Shown here: one piece after another, positions 33,151-42,865 of the stretch
Numbering within the stretch: the first letter of the stretch is position 1
Layout: every line of letters starts with the position of its first letter
DNA from: Spirochaetae bacterium HGW-Spirochaetae-2
GTDB taxonomy: Bacteria; Spirochaetota; Spirochaetia; Sphaerochaetales; Sphaerochaetaceae
DNA length: 64,000 nucleotides
Assembly (NCBI GenBank): GCA_002839355.1
Contig: PGXW01000025.1
Location: forward strand, 1 to 64,000
Direction of reading: 5' to 3'
Notes under the pieces: model-generated
The model's input: the letters and a program-made list of their open reading frames with translations, nothing else
The model's database searches: none
Told to the model about the DNA's origin: nothing
Position numbers and translations under genes: made by a program

Positions 33151-33777
33151 ATGAGCAAGAAAGAGAAGAAAGAGACTGAGAAGAAAGAGAAAGACATGCA
33201 GACTCCCGTGGATCAACAAGGGCCTATCGGTGTGACTGGGGAGGAAAAAGCTTCCCAAACAGCGGAACATGCGGAAAGTTCCCTTTCTCCACAGGAGGCC
33301 CGTATCGCAGAGTTGGAGATGGAAGTGGAAAAACTCACCAAGGAATTGGCCGAGGAGAAGGAATCGTTCATGCGCAAGCTTGCCGATATGGACAATTATC
33401 GGAAACGGCTTGTCCGTGAAAAGGAAACAGCCGTGCAATATGCGAATGAGCGGTTGTTGAACGATTTGATTCCAATCCTGGACGATTTTGAGCGTGCGGT
33501 CGAAGCCGGAACCTCGACAGAGGACGTCCAATCCTATGTCGATGGTGTCAAGCTGATCCAGAAACAGCTGTTGGACGTGTTGGGAAGGAATTGGGGCTTG
33601 AAGAAGATGGAAGATATTGTCGGCAAGGAGTTCTCTCCACATGAGCATGAAGCCATGATGATGGAAGCGGGCGACCAATTCGATACCGAGACTGTTCTTG
33701 CCGAATTGCAAAGGGGTTATTATCTTCATGATAGGGTTTTGAGAACCGCAAAGGTGAAGGTGGGAATACCACAGTAA
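33151..33777 (+). CDS. grpE: Nucleotide exchange factor GrpE
   Basis: GrpE, 208 residues, releases ADP from DnaK. The first 50 residues are polar and Lys/Glu-rich. A long coiled coil follows (about 50-110, ELEMEVEKLTKELAEEKE). The core has DMDNYRKRLVREKE and the beta domain at the C-terminus has RGYYLHDRVLRTAKVKV. hrcA, often upstream, is not here. dnaK follows after 92 bases. Confidence 0.96.
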   Translation: MSKKEKKETEKKEKDMQTPVDQQGPIGVTGEEKASQTAEHAESSLSPQEARIAELEMEVEKLTKELAEEKESFMRKLADMDNYRKRLVREKETAVQYANERLLNDLIPILDDFERAVEAGTSTEDVQSYVDGVKLIQKQLLDVLGRNWGLKKMEDIVGKEFSPHEHEAMMMEAGDQFDTETVLAELQRGYYLHDRVLRTAKVKVGIPQ

Positions 33778-33869
33778 CTTACGAATGAAAATAAATTAGC
33801 AGGAAAAGGATTTTTCATATTCCATATCTTGTGTACAAATGTTGATGGTGAATTTCAAGGAGAAGAACC

Positions 33870-35789
33870 ATGGGTAGAATAATCGGAATTGACTTAGGTA
33901 CAACCAATTCATGTGTTGCAGTCATGGAAAACGGCGATGCCGTCGTAATTCAGAATTCGGAAGGACAGCGGACCACTCCCTCCATTGTCGGTTTTACAGC
34001 AAAGGGAGAACGTTTGGTAGGTCAGCCTGCCAAGAACCAGATCGTAACCAATGCGGAAAATACCGTATCATCCATAAAACGCTTTATGGGTCGTCGTTTT
34101 GCGGAGGTCCCATCGGAAATCACGAAGGTCTCGTACAAAGTGACAGCAGGCCCTTCGGATGAGATCCGTGTATCCATCAGAGGCAAGGAATACTCTCCAC
34201 AGGAAATTTCTGCGGCGACCCTGCAGAAGATGAAGAAGACGGCAGAGGATTACCTCGGCGAGCCTGTCACGGAAGCGGTCATCACCGTCCCCGCATATTT
34301 CAACGATGCCCAAAGGCAAGCCACGAAGGATGCCGGAAAAATCGCTGGCCTGGAAGTCAAGCGGATTGTCAACGAACCCACCGCGGCAGCTCTTGCGTAC
34401 GGACTGGGAAAGGACAACTCGAAGGAAGAGAAGATAGCCGTATACGACCTTGGTGGCGGGACCTTCGACATCTCTATCCTCGAACTTGGCGATGGCGTGT
34501 TCGAAGTGAAGTCGACCAATGGTGATACGCATCTTGGTGGCGATGACTTCGACCAGAAGATTATCGACTGGTTGGTCGATAGCTTCAAGAAGGAATCCGG
34601 AATCGACTTGTCGAAGGACAAGATGGCGTTGCAACGTCTGCGGGAAGCTGCCGAGAAGGCGAAGATCGAGTTGTCCAGCACAAAGGACACGTCCATCAAC
34701 CTTCCGTACATAACCGCTGACGCCTCCGGGCCGAAGCACTTGCAGATGAACCTTTCCCGTGCCAAATTCGAACAGATGGTTTCTGACCTGGTGGAACGAA
34801 GCCGCAAGCCTTGCTTGAATGCATTGAAGGATGCGGGGCTTTCCCCGAAGGATATCGACGAAGTTATCCTGGTGGGAGGATCGACACGTATTCCAGCAGT
34901 CCAGGCGCTTGTAAAGGAAATTTTCCAAAAGGAACCCCACAAGGGCGTCAACCCCGATGAGGTTGTTGCGATGGGTGCGGCGATCCAAGGTGGTATCCTT
35001 GGTGGCGATGTGAAGGACGTATTGCTCCTGGATGTTACTCCCCTGTCTCTCGGAATCGAGACCCTAGGTGGAATTTCGACCAAGCTGATTGAGCGCAATA
35101 CGACTATCCCAACCCGGAAGAGCCAGATTTTCTCGACTGCAGCCGACGGACAGACAGCTGTCTCCATCCATGTGCTCCAAGGTGAGCGGGAAATGGCAAG
35201 CCAGAACCGGACACTTGGCAAATTCGATCTGATTGGAATTCCAGCGGCTCCACGTGGTGTGCCTCAGATCGAAGTGACTTTTGATATCGATGCCAACGGT
35301 ATCGTACATGTCAGCGCGAAGGACCTGGGTACTGGCAAGGAGCAGAAGATTCGGATCGAATCGTCTTCCGGATTGTCCGAAAAAGATATCGAGCAAATGG
35401 TCAAGGATGCGGAGTTGCATGCCGAAGAGGACAAGAAGGAACGTGAGCGGATCGAGGTCCGAAACGAAGCCGATAGTCTCATGTATTCGACCGAAAAGTC
35501 CTTGAAGGATTATGGCGACAAGATTTCGGACGAGGAGAAGGCAAAGATTGAAAGTGCCATCTCCGACCTGAAGGCAGCCATGACCTCCAATGTGATAGAC
35601 GAAATCAAGGCCAAGACCGAAGCTCTCCAACAGGCAGCATACAAGTTGGCTGAAGAGATGTACAAGGCGACAGCAGCCCAGCAGGGTGCCGAAGGACAAG
35701 GGCCTGATGCACAGGGACAAGGGTCGTCTTCACAAGGCAAAAAGGCTGATGACGGTGTTGAAGATGCCGATTATGAAGTCGTAGATTAA
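33870..35789 (+). CDS. dnaK: Molecular chaperone DnaK (Hsp70)
   Basis: DnaK, 639 residues. The ATPase domain begins [19 protein letters not shown] and contains [13 protein letters not shown] and [11 protein letters not shown]. The substrate domain includes [14 protein letters not shown]. The tail is Gln/Gly-rich and ends EDADYEVVD, close to the usual EEVD-like ending. It works with GrpE and DnaJ, encoded on both sides. A weak second promoter (TTTTCA 33812-33817, N16, TACAAA 33834-33839) lies just upstream. Confidence 0.98.
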   Translation: MGRIIGIDLGTTNSCVAVMENGDAVVIQNSEGQRTTPSIVGFTAKGERLVGQPAKNQIVTNAENTVSSIKRFMGRRFAEVPSEITKVSYKVTAGPSDEIRVSIRGKEYSPQEISAATLQKMKKTAEDYLGEPVTEAVITVPAYFNDAQRQATKDAGKIAGLEVKRIVNEPTAAALAYGLGKDNSKEEKIAVYDLGGGTFDISILELGDGVFEVKSTNGDTHLGGDDFDQKIIDWLVDSFKKESGIDLSKDKMALQRLREAAEKAKIELSSTKDTSINLPYITADASGPKHLQMNLSRAKFEQMVSDLVERSRKPCLNALKDAGLSPKDIDEVILVGGSTRIPAVQALVKEIFQKEPHKGVNPDEVVAMGAAIQGGILGGDVKDVLLLDVTPLSLGIETLGGISTKLIERNTTIPTRKSQIFSTAADGQTAVSIHVLQGEREMASQNRTLGKFDLIGIPAAPRGVPQIEVTFDIDANGIVHVSAKDLGTGKEQKIRIESSSGLSEKDIEQMVKDAELHAEEDKKERERIEVRNEADSLMYSTEKSLKDYGDKISDEEKAKIESAISDLKAAMTSNVIDEIKAKTEALQQAAYKLAEEMYKATAAQQGAEGQGPDAQGQGSSSQGKKADDGVEDADYEVVD

Positions 35790-35818
35790 TCGAATCCAAC
35801 TGAAGGAAGTGTTGCACC

Positions 35819-36934
35819 GTGGCAAAACGGGATTATTACGAAGTCTTGGGCGTTTCGAAAGGAGCAGCCCAAGACGAAATCAAAAAAGCCTATCGTAAAT
35901 TGGCTGTGGCAAATCATCCGGACAAGAATCCCGGGGATGCGGCAGCGGAAGAACGGTTCAAGGAAGCCAGCGAAGCCTACGAAGTGTTGAGCAACGAGCA
36001 GAAGCGGCAAGCGTACGACCAGTACGGGTTCGCGGGTGTCGATGCCGGTGGTGCACAGGACTATTCCAATGTCTACCGGGACTTCAGCGATTTGTTCGGT
36101 GGTGGATTCGGAGATATCTTCGGATCCTTCTTTGGTGGTGGGGGACGATCCTCGCAAGCATCCCGTGGTCCGGCTGTGGGTTCAAGCCTGCGGTATGATA
36201 TCGAGATTGACTTCAAGGACGCTGTCTTCGGAACCAAAGTCGATGTTTCCTATACCCATCAGATCCATTGCTCGACATGCCATGGATCAGGGGTGAAAAG
36301 CGGGTCGGGAAAAAAGATCTGTCCTACCTGTAACGGTGTGGGCCAAGTGCGAAGGAATTCCGGATTCTTCTCCATAGCCTCGACGTGCCCCACCTGTGGA
36401 GGTGAGGGACATATAGTCGAGAACCCCTGTGGCGAATGTCATGGATCAGGTCTCATGCGCAAACAGCAGAAGCTGAAGGTCACGATACCTGCTGGAGTAG
36501 ATACCGGCAACCGGATCTCCATCTCTGGCATGGGTGATGCTGGACCGAATGGCGGACCGTCAGGCGATCTGTTTGTCTATGTCAATGTTCGTCCCCATGC
36601 CTATTTCGAACGGTCTGGAACCGACTTGTATTGCCAGATACCCATATCGATCACCCAAGCCGCATTGGGCGGGGACATCGAAGTGATGACAATAGACGAT
36701 GTAAGGGTGAAAGTAGCCGTTCCAGCCGGGACACAGAATGGAAAAGTCCTGCGTCTGCGCAACAAGGGTGTTCCGAAATTGCGGGGATCGCTGGATCAAC
36801 GGGGTGACCAATATATCAAGTTGATAGTGGAAACTCCTCGGAAATTGAATCGCGAAGCAAAAAAACTAATGAGCCAGTTGGCTGAAGTCTTGGGAGAAAA
36901 CAAAAATCCCGAGCCGGTACCATTTACCGAATAG
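35819..36934 (+). CDS. dnaJ: Co-chaperone DnaJ (Hsp40)
   Basis: DnaJ, 371 residues, starting at GTG. The J domain carries His33-Pro-Asp35. A Gly/Phe-rich stretch follows ([16 protein letters not shown]). The zinc domain has the four CxxCxGxG repeats ([24 protein letters not shown] and CGECHGSG). The C-terminal substrate domains are full length, so this is a class I DnaJ. Confidence 0.97.
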   Translation: MAKRDYYEVLGVSKGAAQDEIKKAYRKLAVANHPDKNPGDAAAEERFKEASEAYEVLSNEQKRQAYDQYGFAGVDAGGAQDYSNVYRDFSDLFGGGFGDIFGSFFGGGGRSSQASRGPAVGSSLRYDIEIDFKDAVFGTKVDVSYTHQIHCSTCHGSGVKSGSGKKICPTCNGVGQVRRNSGFFSIASTCPTCGGEGHIVENPCGECHGSGLMRKQQKLKVTIPAGVDTGNRISISGMGDAGPNGGPSGDLFVYVNVRPHAYFERSGTDLYCQIPISITQAALGGDIEVMTIDDVRVKVAVPAGTQNGKVLRLRNKGVPKLRGSLDQRGDQYIKLIVETPRKLNREAKKLMSQLAEVLGENKNPEPVPFTE

Positions 36935-36944
36935 GGGAGTTTTC

Positions 36945-37715
36945 ATGGGCGAGAGGATAGTAGGATTTCATGCGATCGAAGAGGCTTTGAAACAAGCTCC
37001 TGCTGGTAGCATATTGTATATTTGCAGGAATATGGAAAAGCGCAACGATCGCTTGGAGTCGTTGGCTCGTGGAAACTCGAACGTTGCAGTCAGAAAGATA
37101 GCGAAAATCGAGATGGACAGGCTGATTCAGAGTGCGGACCATCGTGGGGCCATGTTGGATATGGGAAGGCCCCGGGAACGCCAGTCGGGTTTAGGTAGGA
37201 AGGACGCCACAACGGTGAAGGACTTCCTCGCGGGACTGCCTGAAGACAAGCCTGCCCTGGTCCTGGTCCTAGACGGTATTACCGATGTCCACAATCTTGG
37301 GGCGATCCTACGGAGTGCCGACCAGTTTTCTGTCGATCTTGTGATCGTGCCGGAACGACGGAGTGCCCAGGCGAACGAAACCGTGGTCCGCATTTCGAGT
37401 GGAGCCGCGCAATACGTTCCCATGGCTACGGTGACCAATCTGGTCCGCGAGATAGAATTGTTGCAGAAACAGGGATTCTGGGTGTACGGAGCAGATATGG
37501 GTGGCGATGCCGTGTTCTCGATGAAATTCCCGAATCGGACAGTGCTTGTCATGGGTTCGGAAGGGGATGGAATGAGCCAGCTGGTTGAGAAGCGATGTGA
37601 CCATATCGTTTCCATTCCGACTTCCGGTCATATCGACTCGTTGAACGTATCGGTTGCCGCGGGAATTCTCCTATACGAATTCCGTCGCCAACAACCGGTA
37701 GTACGTGCCGATTAG
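36945..37715 (+). CDS. rlmB: TrmH/SpoU-family 23S rRNA 2'-O-methyltransferase (RlmB-like)
   Basis: A 256-residue SPOUT methyltransferase. An N-terminal substrate-binding domain (residues 1-80) precedes the knot. The knot motifs are VLDGITDVHNLGAILRSAD, GSEGDGMSQL and SLNVSVAAGI. RlmB methylates G2251 of 23S rRNA in E. coli; the exact target here is inferred by family. It follows dnaJ by 10 bases and overlaps the convergent purD-like gene by 4 bases. Confidence 0.9.
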   Translation: MGERIVGFHAIEEALKQAPAGSILYICRNMEKRNDRLESLARGNSNVAVRKIAKIEMDRLIQSADHRGAMLDMGRPRERQSGLGRKDATTVKDFLAGLPEDKPALVLVLDGITDVHNLGAILRSADQFSVDLVIVPERRSAQANETVVRISSGAAQYVPMATVTNLVREIELLQKQGFWVYGADMGGDAVFSMKFPNRTVLVMGSEGDGMSQLVEKRCDHIVSIPTSGHIDSLNVSVAAGILLYEFRRQQPVVRAD

Positions 37716-38977
37716 TTCTCGAAAAACTTGTTCCCGATATCGTTGCGGTACCACGCCCCATCGAAACGAACCGAATCGATATACTGGTACGCCTGCTTAT
37801 TGGCTTGGATAATATTTTTCCCGATTCCGACAATAGTGACATTCCTTCCACCGGTTGTCACAGACACATTATCCTTCTCCATGACAGCACCATAGAAGAC
37901 CATCGGTTTGTTTGTCAGCAGGTTGTTCCTTATGATATTGGGAAGTGGTTCGACAATCTGTCCCAACACCGGTTTGTCGGGATATCCCTGGCTTGCAACA
38001 ACTACCGCAACTGCCGACTTGGTCGAAACTTCCAGCTGGAAATTCTTGACAGTATCTTGTTTCATGGCGTTGAGGATCTCGACAATATCCGACTTGATCA
38101 GTGGAACGATAGCCTGTGTAGCGGGATCGTTGAACCTGACGTGGTAGTCGACCAATACGGGGCCATCATTTGTGAGGATTACACTGAATGTCAGAACACC
38201 CTTGTAGGCAAATTGTTCGACCTGCATGCCATAGAGTGTAGGCTCGATTATCAATTCGATGATTTGCTTCTGTACACTTTTTGGAAGTGGTACGGGACAG
38301 ATGGATCCCATTCCACCGGTAGCGGCTCCTGACCCGCCTTCCTCGCTCTTGGTATAGTCGGAACAAAGCGGCAACATAAGGTATCCGTTGTTGTCGGTGA
38401 AGACTGTTATGGTGACGGACAATCCGGCCAAGTGGTTCTCAACAAGAAGATTGTCGGTCTGTAAAATGCCTTTGCCGAAATTCATGAGGGTCTGGTAATC
38501 GTTCGAATCGACCATGATCCTACTTGGAGCCATGGCATTGCGCTTGAGGACGAAGTTCTCTCCCGGGTGCCGCTTGAGGAAATTCGACAACGACTCTTCG
38601 TCGGAGAACATCTTGTATGGTGGGGTGGGAATATTGTGGCGGGATGTGAAGGTTCTTGCGAAATAGCGGTCACCCTCAAGTTTCAAGGCATTGCCCGGTG
38701 CTCCGAAGGTGTCGATGCCACGATTGTTCAGGTAGTCGATAACACCGGTGAACAATGGTGCCTCGGTACCGACAAATACAAAGTTGATATCGTATTTCCT
38801 GCAAGCCTCGTAAACCGATTCCGGAGATGACGGATCGACATCGGGAAGATTCTCCGCGATGTCGCCGGTACCCACATTTCCTTTGGCGACAAACAGCCCG
38901 TCAATAAGCTTGCTTTGGGAAAACAACCAAGTCATCGCATGGTCTTTTGCTCCAGAACCCAACACAAGAACTCTCAT
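37712..38977 (-). CDS. Divergent PurD-like ATP-grasp ligase
   Basis: A 421-residue protein with the phosphoribosylamine-glycine ligase (GARS) layout: an N-terminal Rossmann part (MRVLVLGSGAKDHAM), an ATP-grasp core with GGSGAATGGMGS, and the C-terminal GARS_C region. Several signature residues are altered. The usual GGREHA is AKDHA, the KADGLAAGKGV loop is replaced by KRNAMAPSRI, and the EFNxRFGDPE-type metal site reads YHVRFNDPAT. Activity on purine intermediates is therefore doubtful. ATG 38977 follows AAAGGAG; the longer frame start is rejected. Confidence 0.7.
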   Translation of the reverse strand: MRVLVLGSGAKDHAMTWLFSQSKLIDGLFVAKGNVGTGDIAENLPDVDPSSPESVYEACRKYDINFVFVGTEAPLFTGVIDYLNNRGIDTFGAPGNALKLEGDRYFARTFTSRHNIPTPPYKMFSDEESLSNFLKRHPGENFVLKRNAMAPSRIMVDSNDYQTLMNFGKGILQTDNLLVENHLAGLSVTITVFTDNNGYLMLPLCSDYTKSEEGGSGAATGGMGSICPVPLPKSVQKQIIELIIEPTLYGMQVEQFAYKGVLTFSVILTNDGPVLVDYHVRFNDPATQAIVPLIKSDIVEILNAMKQDTVKNFQLEVSTKSAVAVVVASQGYPDKPVLGQIVEPLPNIIRNNLLTNKPMVFYGAVMEKDNVSVTTGGRNVTIVGIGKNIIQANKQAYQYIDSVRFDGAWYRNDIGNKFFEN

Positions 38978-39014
38978 GTTTTCTCCTTTCCCTGCATAGT
39001 TTCGGGACTCCAAG

Positions 39015-39044
39015 AGGCTACCATGTAACGATTGGCAAGGTCAA
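39015..39044 (-). promoter_or_regulatory. Promoter for the purD-like gene
   Basis: On the minus strand: TTGACC (39044-39039), an 18-bp spacer and TAGCCT (39020-39015). The transcript would start near 39008, about 30 bases before the purD-like ATG. The -35 lies beyond the dus stop, giving a separate transcript start. Confidence 0.5.
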
Positions 39045-39055
39045 CTCTCGACAGG

Positions 39056-40031
39056 TTATAGCTCTTGTGGAGTCTCTTCCACCAGGTGTGCGCAGATAGT
39101 CTCATACTGCTCGTAGGTGTTCGCTTGGACGAGTGCCTGCTTGGCTTTCGACGCGTGATGGATCCCCTTGAGATAAGCGGTCGCATGCTTGCGCATCTCC
39201 CGACAAGCCAGCCGTTCTCCGATATCGTTTCCCATGAGATGCAGCTGCCTGAGCAGGGTGGTCACCCGTTCCCGGGTAGTGTGGTACACTGTCTCCTCTC
39301 CCTTGGTCAGCAGGTTGTAGGTATCGGTGAAGATGAAGGGATTCCCCATGGCTCCACGAGCGAACATAACACCATCGACCCCTGTCTGCTCCAACATCTC
39401 TTGGGCAGCCCGGGCTGAGAAGAGGTCACCGGAACCGAATATGGGAACCTTAGGATTGCGATTGTGCACATAGTGCTTCAAATCGGCCAGTGCGGACCAA
39501 TCGGCGGTTCCCGAGTAGCCCATGGCCTTCGTGCGGGCATGCATAGTGATCATGTCGACTCCAGCCGCAAGCGCGGCATCGGTAGTCTCATGATAGTTGA
39601 GGGAGCTCGAATCCCACCCCAACCTGATTTTTACCGAAACGGGGATATCGCAGGAATGCTTGATAAGGTGGACAATATCATGGATCTTGTCGGGAAATCT
39701 CAGAAGAGCCGAACCGGCTCCTGTCTTCACTACCTTTGGCACAGGACACCCGCACAACCACCGATGCTTCCGGCATGAATATTTGGATGGCGAGTTGCTG
39801 CTCGTTGTCCGCCCGTACCATGAGTTTTTCCGTGTTGACACTGTCCCGTGCGAGACCTTCGGCACTCACCATCTCGGTATAGGTGAACGACGCTCCCTTG
39901 TCGATGCAGACGGAACGGAAAGCCCTGTCCGTGTATCCCGCCAAAGGAGCGAGAAACAAGTTCCCGTCGATGTGGATCGAGCCGATATCAACGGGATGAT
40001 ACAGAGGTTTGGGTTGTATTTGACCAGTCAT
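39056..40031 (-). pseudogene. dus: tRNA-dihydrouridine synthase (DusB-like), disrupted by an out-of-frame deletion
   Basis: The N-terminal frame from ATG 40031 reads through FMN-barrel start motifs (LAPLAGYTDRAFR, YTEMVSAEGL, then LAIQIF). The C-terminal part lies in another frame, starting at GCPVPKVVKTGAGS with the catalytic Cys, then PVSVKIRLGW and GVMFARGAMGNPFIF. Between IQIF and GCPVPK only 25 bases remain, where DusB proteins have about 27 residues, so roughly 50-56 bases seem lost and the frame shifts. The junction is near 39752-39776. It may be a true pseudogene or an assembly error. Confidence 0.8.
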
Positions 40032-40036
40032 ACGTA

Positions 40037-40816
40037 CTATACGTTCTCCGGCAAGTGGAAGGCCCTGAGGCTATTCTCGTACAATGCCTGTGCGGTATCT
40101 TCCAACGACATTCGTTTGATATCCGCAATCGCTTGTGCGGTTTCGACCAAATACGCAGGCTTGTTCCGTTTCCCCTTGTAGTTGGAAGGAACCATGAAAG
40201 GACTCTCCGATTCTATGAGAATCCTATCCATGGGAAGATTTGCTATGGTCTCATGCAGGTGGCGGACGTTCTTATAGGTGATGTTGCCGGCGAACGAGAA
40301 ATACATGGGCAATTCCAAAGCTTCCATGGCGTAGAGCCAATCCTCGGAATAGCAGTGGAATATTCCGCCCTTTTCTCCGATCCTGGTCTTCAATATATCC
40401 AGCAGGTCGCGGCCAGCTTCACGGTTGTGGATGATTGCGGGCAATTGGAGACTCCTGGCAATGTCCAGCTGTCTGATGAAAAGCTCTACCTGGGAGTTCT
40501 TGTCACCGAAATTTCGATAATAGTCGAGCCCGATCTCGCCGATGGCGATTACACGGTCCAGCTTCGCAAAGGCCTGCAGCCTGTGTTCCCAATTCACCCC
40601 GGGGTTCGCTACTTCCGACGGAGAAACTCCCACCGCATGGTAGACACCTGTGGCGGTCTTCAGATTCTCATATACCTGCTCGAAGTCGTGGAGGCTATTG
40701 CAGATACTGACGATATGGGAAACCGACTTCCGCTTGGCGAGTTGTATGATGAGCAATTGCTCCATCTGGTCTTCATGTATCAGGCCGATATGGGCGTGAG
40801 TATCAAATAATTGCAT
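40037..40816 (-). CDS. TatD-family metal-dependent hydrolase
   Basis: A 259-residue TatD-like nuclease or hydrolase. Metal-site motifs are MQLFDTHAHIG at the start, AIGEIGLDYYRN, IIHNREAGRDLL, GIFHCYSED and ILIESESPFMVP. In the last, the usual TD(S/A)P is ESP, so the catalytic Asp is Glu. ATG 40816 is chosen; a longer frame to 41038 would overlap the divergent promoter region. The dus gene follows 5 bases after the stop, so the two probably form an operon. Confidence 0.87.
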   Translation of the reverse strand: MQLFDTHAHIGLIHEDQMEQLLIIQLAKRKSVSHIVSICNSLHDFEQVYENLKTATGVYHAVGVSPSEVANPGVNWEHRLQAFAKLDRVIAIGEIGLDYYRNFGDKNSQVELFIRQLDIARSLQLPAIIHNREAGRDLLDILKTRIGEKGGIFHCYSEDWLYAMEALELPMYFSFAGNITYKNVRHLHETIANLPMDRILIESESPFMVPSNYKGKRNKPAYLVETAQAIADIKRMSLEDTAQALYENSLRAFHLPENV

Positions 40817-40865
40817 GGTTTTTCCTGATGTTGATAAGAAATATGTCTTTACGGGACTTACCAAG

Positions 40866-40894
40866 AAGATACCATGAACCATTGTGGTCGTCAA
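40866..40894 (-). promoter_or_regulatory. Promoter for tatD-dus
   Basis: On the minus strand: TTGACG (40894-40889), 17 bp, TATCTT (40871-40866). It is back to back with a plus-strand promoter whose -35 begins 14 bases away. Confidence 0.6.
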
Positions 40895-40907
40895 GGCAGA
40901 TTTGTGT

Positions 40908-40936
40908 TTGACAATTTCGTTCCAACATGGTAGCTT
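40908..40936 (+). promoter_or_regulatory. Promoter for the ricT gene
   Basis: TTGACA (40908-40913), 17 bp, TAGCTT (40931-40936). The transcript would start near 40943 and include the ATG at 40991 with its SD TAAGGA, which supports a ricT start well upstream of the frame that carries the PSP1 core. Confidence 0.55.
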
Positions 40937-40990
40937 AGGATATGCTTGAGAGAATCTAATGCTTTTCAGCTTAAGCAAATAAGGATGTTG

Positions 40991-42110
40991 ATGAAAAAAG
41001 ATAGAAATTTCCATTCTGCACATGACGGGGAGGCTCAAGAGAAGAAGCCGACCCAGCGGCCGGAATATGGATATATATATTTGGTGAAGAATCCATCTTC
41101 AAATGAATTGTCTCGACTACGGCATGGTTGTTGGTTCGGCGATGGCGATGAAGGGGTACGAGCCTGGCTCGACCGAATGCCAGGGGGCCTGTCTCCATGG
41201 CGAGACAATCGATGATATCTATGCGGTCGACGAGGATCTTGTCGCTGCCGGTGAACCTGAAGCCTCCGCTGCTTCAGATGCGGTGCAGGCACCTGTCGAG
41301 GTGCCTGCATATGTTGCGGCAGGGCTCGATTACGACGGGGCTCCCGATGATGCGTGTGGACAATGTGCGGGATGTTGCTCCTCCGGCAAAGGGAAAAAGG
41401 AAGACGATGTTCCGGTCAAGATATCCGGAGATGTTGACTGGATCGACAGGTTGGCCGGCAAGGATGATTATGCACGGTACCGCGAGTTGACGGAGATGGA
41501 GGGCGAGGCCCTTGTCCTGTGTCGCGAAAAGGTTCAGATCCACGGATTGGATATGAAATTGGTTTCCGCCCACTACCTGTTCGGCGAAGCCAAGATAATC
41601 TTCTTTTTCACCGCGGCGAACCGTGTCGATTTTCGTGATCTTGTAAAGGATCTGGTTGCGGTATTCAGGATCCGCATCGAGTTGCGGCAGATCGGCGTCA
41701 GGGACGAATCACGTGTCTTGGGCGGTCTGGCGGTCTGCGGTAGGGACTTTTGTTGCCACGCTATTACCGACAAATTGAACCCGGTATCCATAAAAATGGC
41801 CAAGGAACAAAATCTTTCACTGAATTCCACAAAAATTTCTGGACCATGCGGAAGATTGTTATGCTGCCTTTCCTATGAATACGATTTCTATTTTGAGGAA
41901 AAGCGGAACCTGCCCCAGGAAGGGAGCAAGTTGAAGATACAGCACGAACTGATGAAAATCACTGAAGTAAATATTTTATCACGCAAGATTTCCCTTACCG
42001 GTCCCGATGGAAGGCATTTGACGATTCCTTTTACGGCTGTTTATCACAATGATGAGAACTCTCGCTGGGAAGTGACCCGTGAGTATCTAGACGAATTTCT
42101 CACAAACTGA
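40991..42110 (+). pseudogene. ricT: RicT (YaaT)-like PSP1-domain protein with a damaged N-terminal region
   Basis: The main frame (41103-42110) has the PSP1 core strongly like Bacillus YaaT/RicT: GLDMKLVSAHYLF, VDFRDLVKDL, IELRQIGVRDES, PVSIKMAKEQNLSLN and KISGPCGRLLCCLSYE. A Cys-rich insert (CGQCAGCC) precedes it. ATG 41103 has no SD. A different frame from ATG 40991, with SD and promoter, reads YIYLVKNPSSNEL, the expected start of the PSP1 fold. About 24 residues seem missing at the junction near 41100-41115, with a frameshift. RicT forms the Fe-S Y-complex that steers RNase Y in Bacillus. Confidence 0.72.
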
Positions 42111-42124
42111 TACAAACTATTGTA

Positions 42125-42153
42125 TTGACCGAGATTACGGAGTATGGTATTTT
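42125..42153 (+). promoter_or_regulatory. Promoter for rpsT
   Basis: TTGACC (42125-42130), 17 bp, TATTTT (42148-42153). The transcript would start near 42160, about 68 bases before rpsT. Confidence 0.55.
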
Positions 42154-42227
42154 GTGTATCCGTTGGTTCAGAGATACAATTAATTCCCTTGAACTTATAT
42201 AATTGAGAAAACCTTTGGAGGTATTAC

Positions 42228-42500
42228 GTGTTCAACACCAGCTCGGCTGCCAAAAGAGAGCGCCAGAACGAGAAAAGAAGACTACGGAACAGGGAGACCA
42301 AGAGTGCGGTTCGCACTGCTGTCAAGAAGTTCCAGATTGCGGCACAAGCCAAGGATAACGATCTTGTGAAAGAAAAGTTCGATCTTGCCATCAAGCTGAT
42401 CGATACTGCCGGAAGCAAAGGCGTCTATCATGCCAATACCGTCTCACGAAAGAAGTCACGACTGCATGCACAGTACAACGCCTTGCAGAAGGCCGAGTAG
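42228..42500 (+). CDS. rpsT: 30S ribosomal protein S20
   Basis: S20, 90 residues, starts at GTG with the SD TGGAGG. The sequence is typical (SSAAKRERQNEKRRLRNR, then the C-terminal HANTVSRKKSRLH). It is a primary 16S rRNA binder. It is followed after 38 bases by an HU-like gene. Confidence 0.95.
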   Translation: MFNTSSAAKRERQNEKRRLRNRETKSAVRTAVKKFQIAAQAKDNDLVKEKFDLAIKLIDTAGSKGVYHANTVSRKKSRLHAQYNALQKAE

Positions 42501-42538
42501 TTGTATCGTCATCTGTTCATTCTATAAGGAGTAGGTTC

Positions 42539-42856
42539 ATGGCAAACAATAAATTGACTAAAGCTGAGATAATTGAAAATATTCAGATTAAGCTCGGCCT
42601 CAATCGACCCGACGTCCACAGTGTCATAGATGAATTCTTTGAGGAAATCAAACGTGGCTTGGAAGAGGATCGGGTGATCGAACTCCGTGGATTCGGGACC
42701 TTCGAAGTCCGGACACGTAAAGGTCGAGAGCGGGCACGCAATCCGAAGACCGGCGAACTTGTCGCAGTCGATACACACGGGGTTGCAATTTTCAGACCTG
42801 GTAAGGAATTGAAGGACTTTGTCTGGAAACTCCGCCAACATAACAACGAAAAGTAA
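42539..42856 (+). CDS. HU/IHF-family DNA-binding protein
   Basis: A 105-residue nucleoid protein. The dimerising helices (TKAEIIENIQIKLGL) and the DNA-binding arms are present, with the signature GFGTFEVRTRKGRERARNPK. The basic arm and the Pro of RNPKTGE are conserved. It is slightly longer than E. coli HU because of a C-terminal LKDFVWKLRQHNNEK extension. The SD AAGGAGTAGG precedes the ATG. Confidence 0.93.
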   Translation: MANNKLTKAEIIENIQIKLGLNRPDVHSVIDEFFEEIKRGLEEDRVIELRGFGTFEVRTRKGRERARNPKTGELVAVDTHGVAIFRPGKELKDFVWKLRQHNNEK

Positions 42857-42865
42857 CACAAGACT

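Noticed and set aside
32824-33869. CIRCE/HrcA operator before grpE or dnaK.
   Set aside because: No TTAGCACTC-N9-GAGTGCTAA repeat was found. The repeats present have a different sequence.
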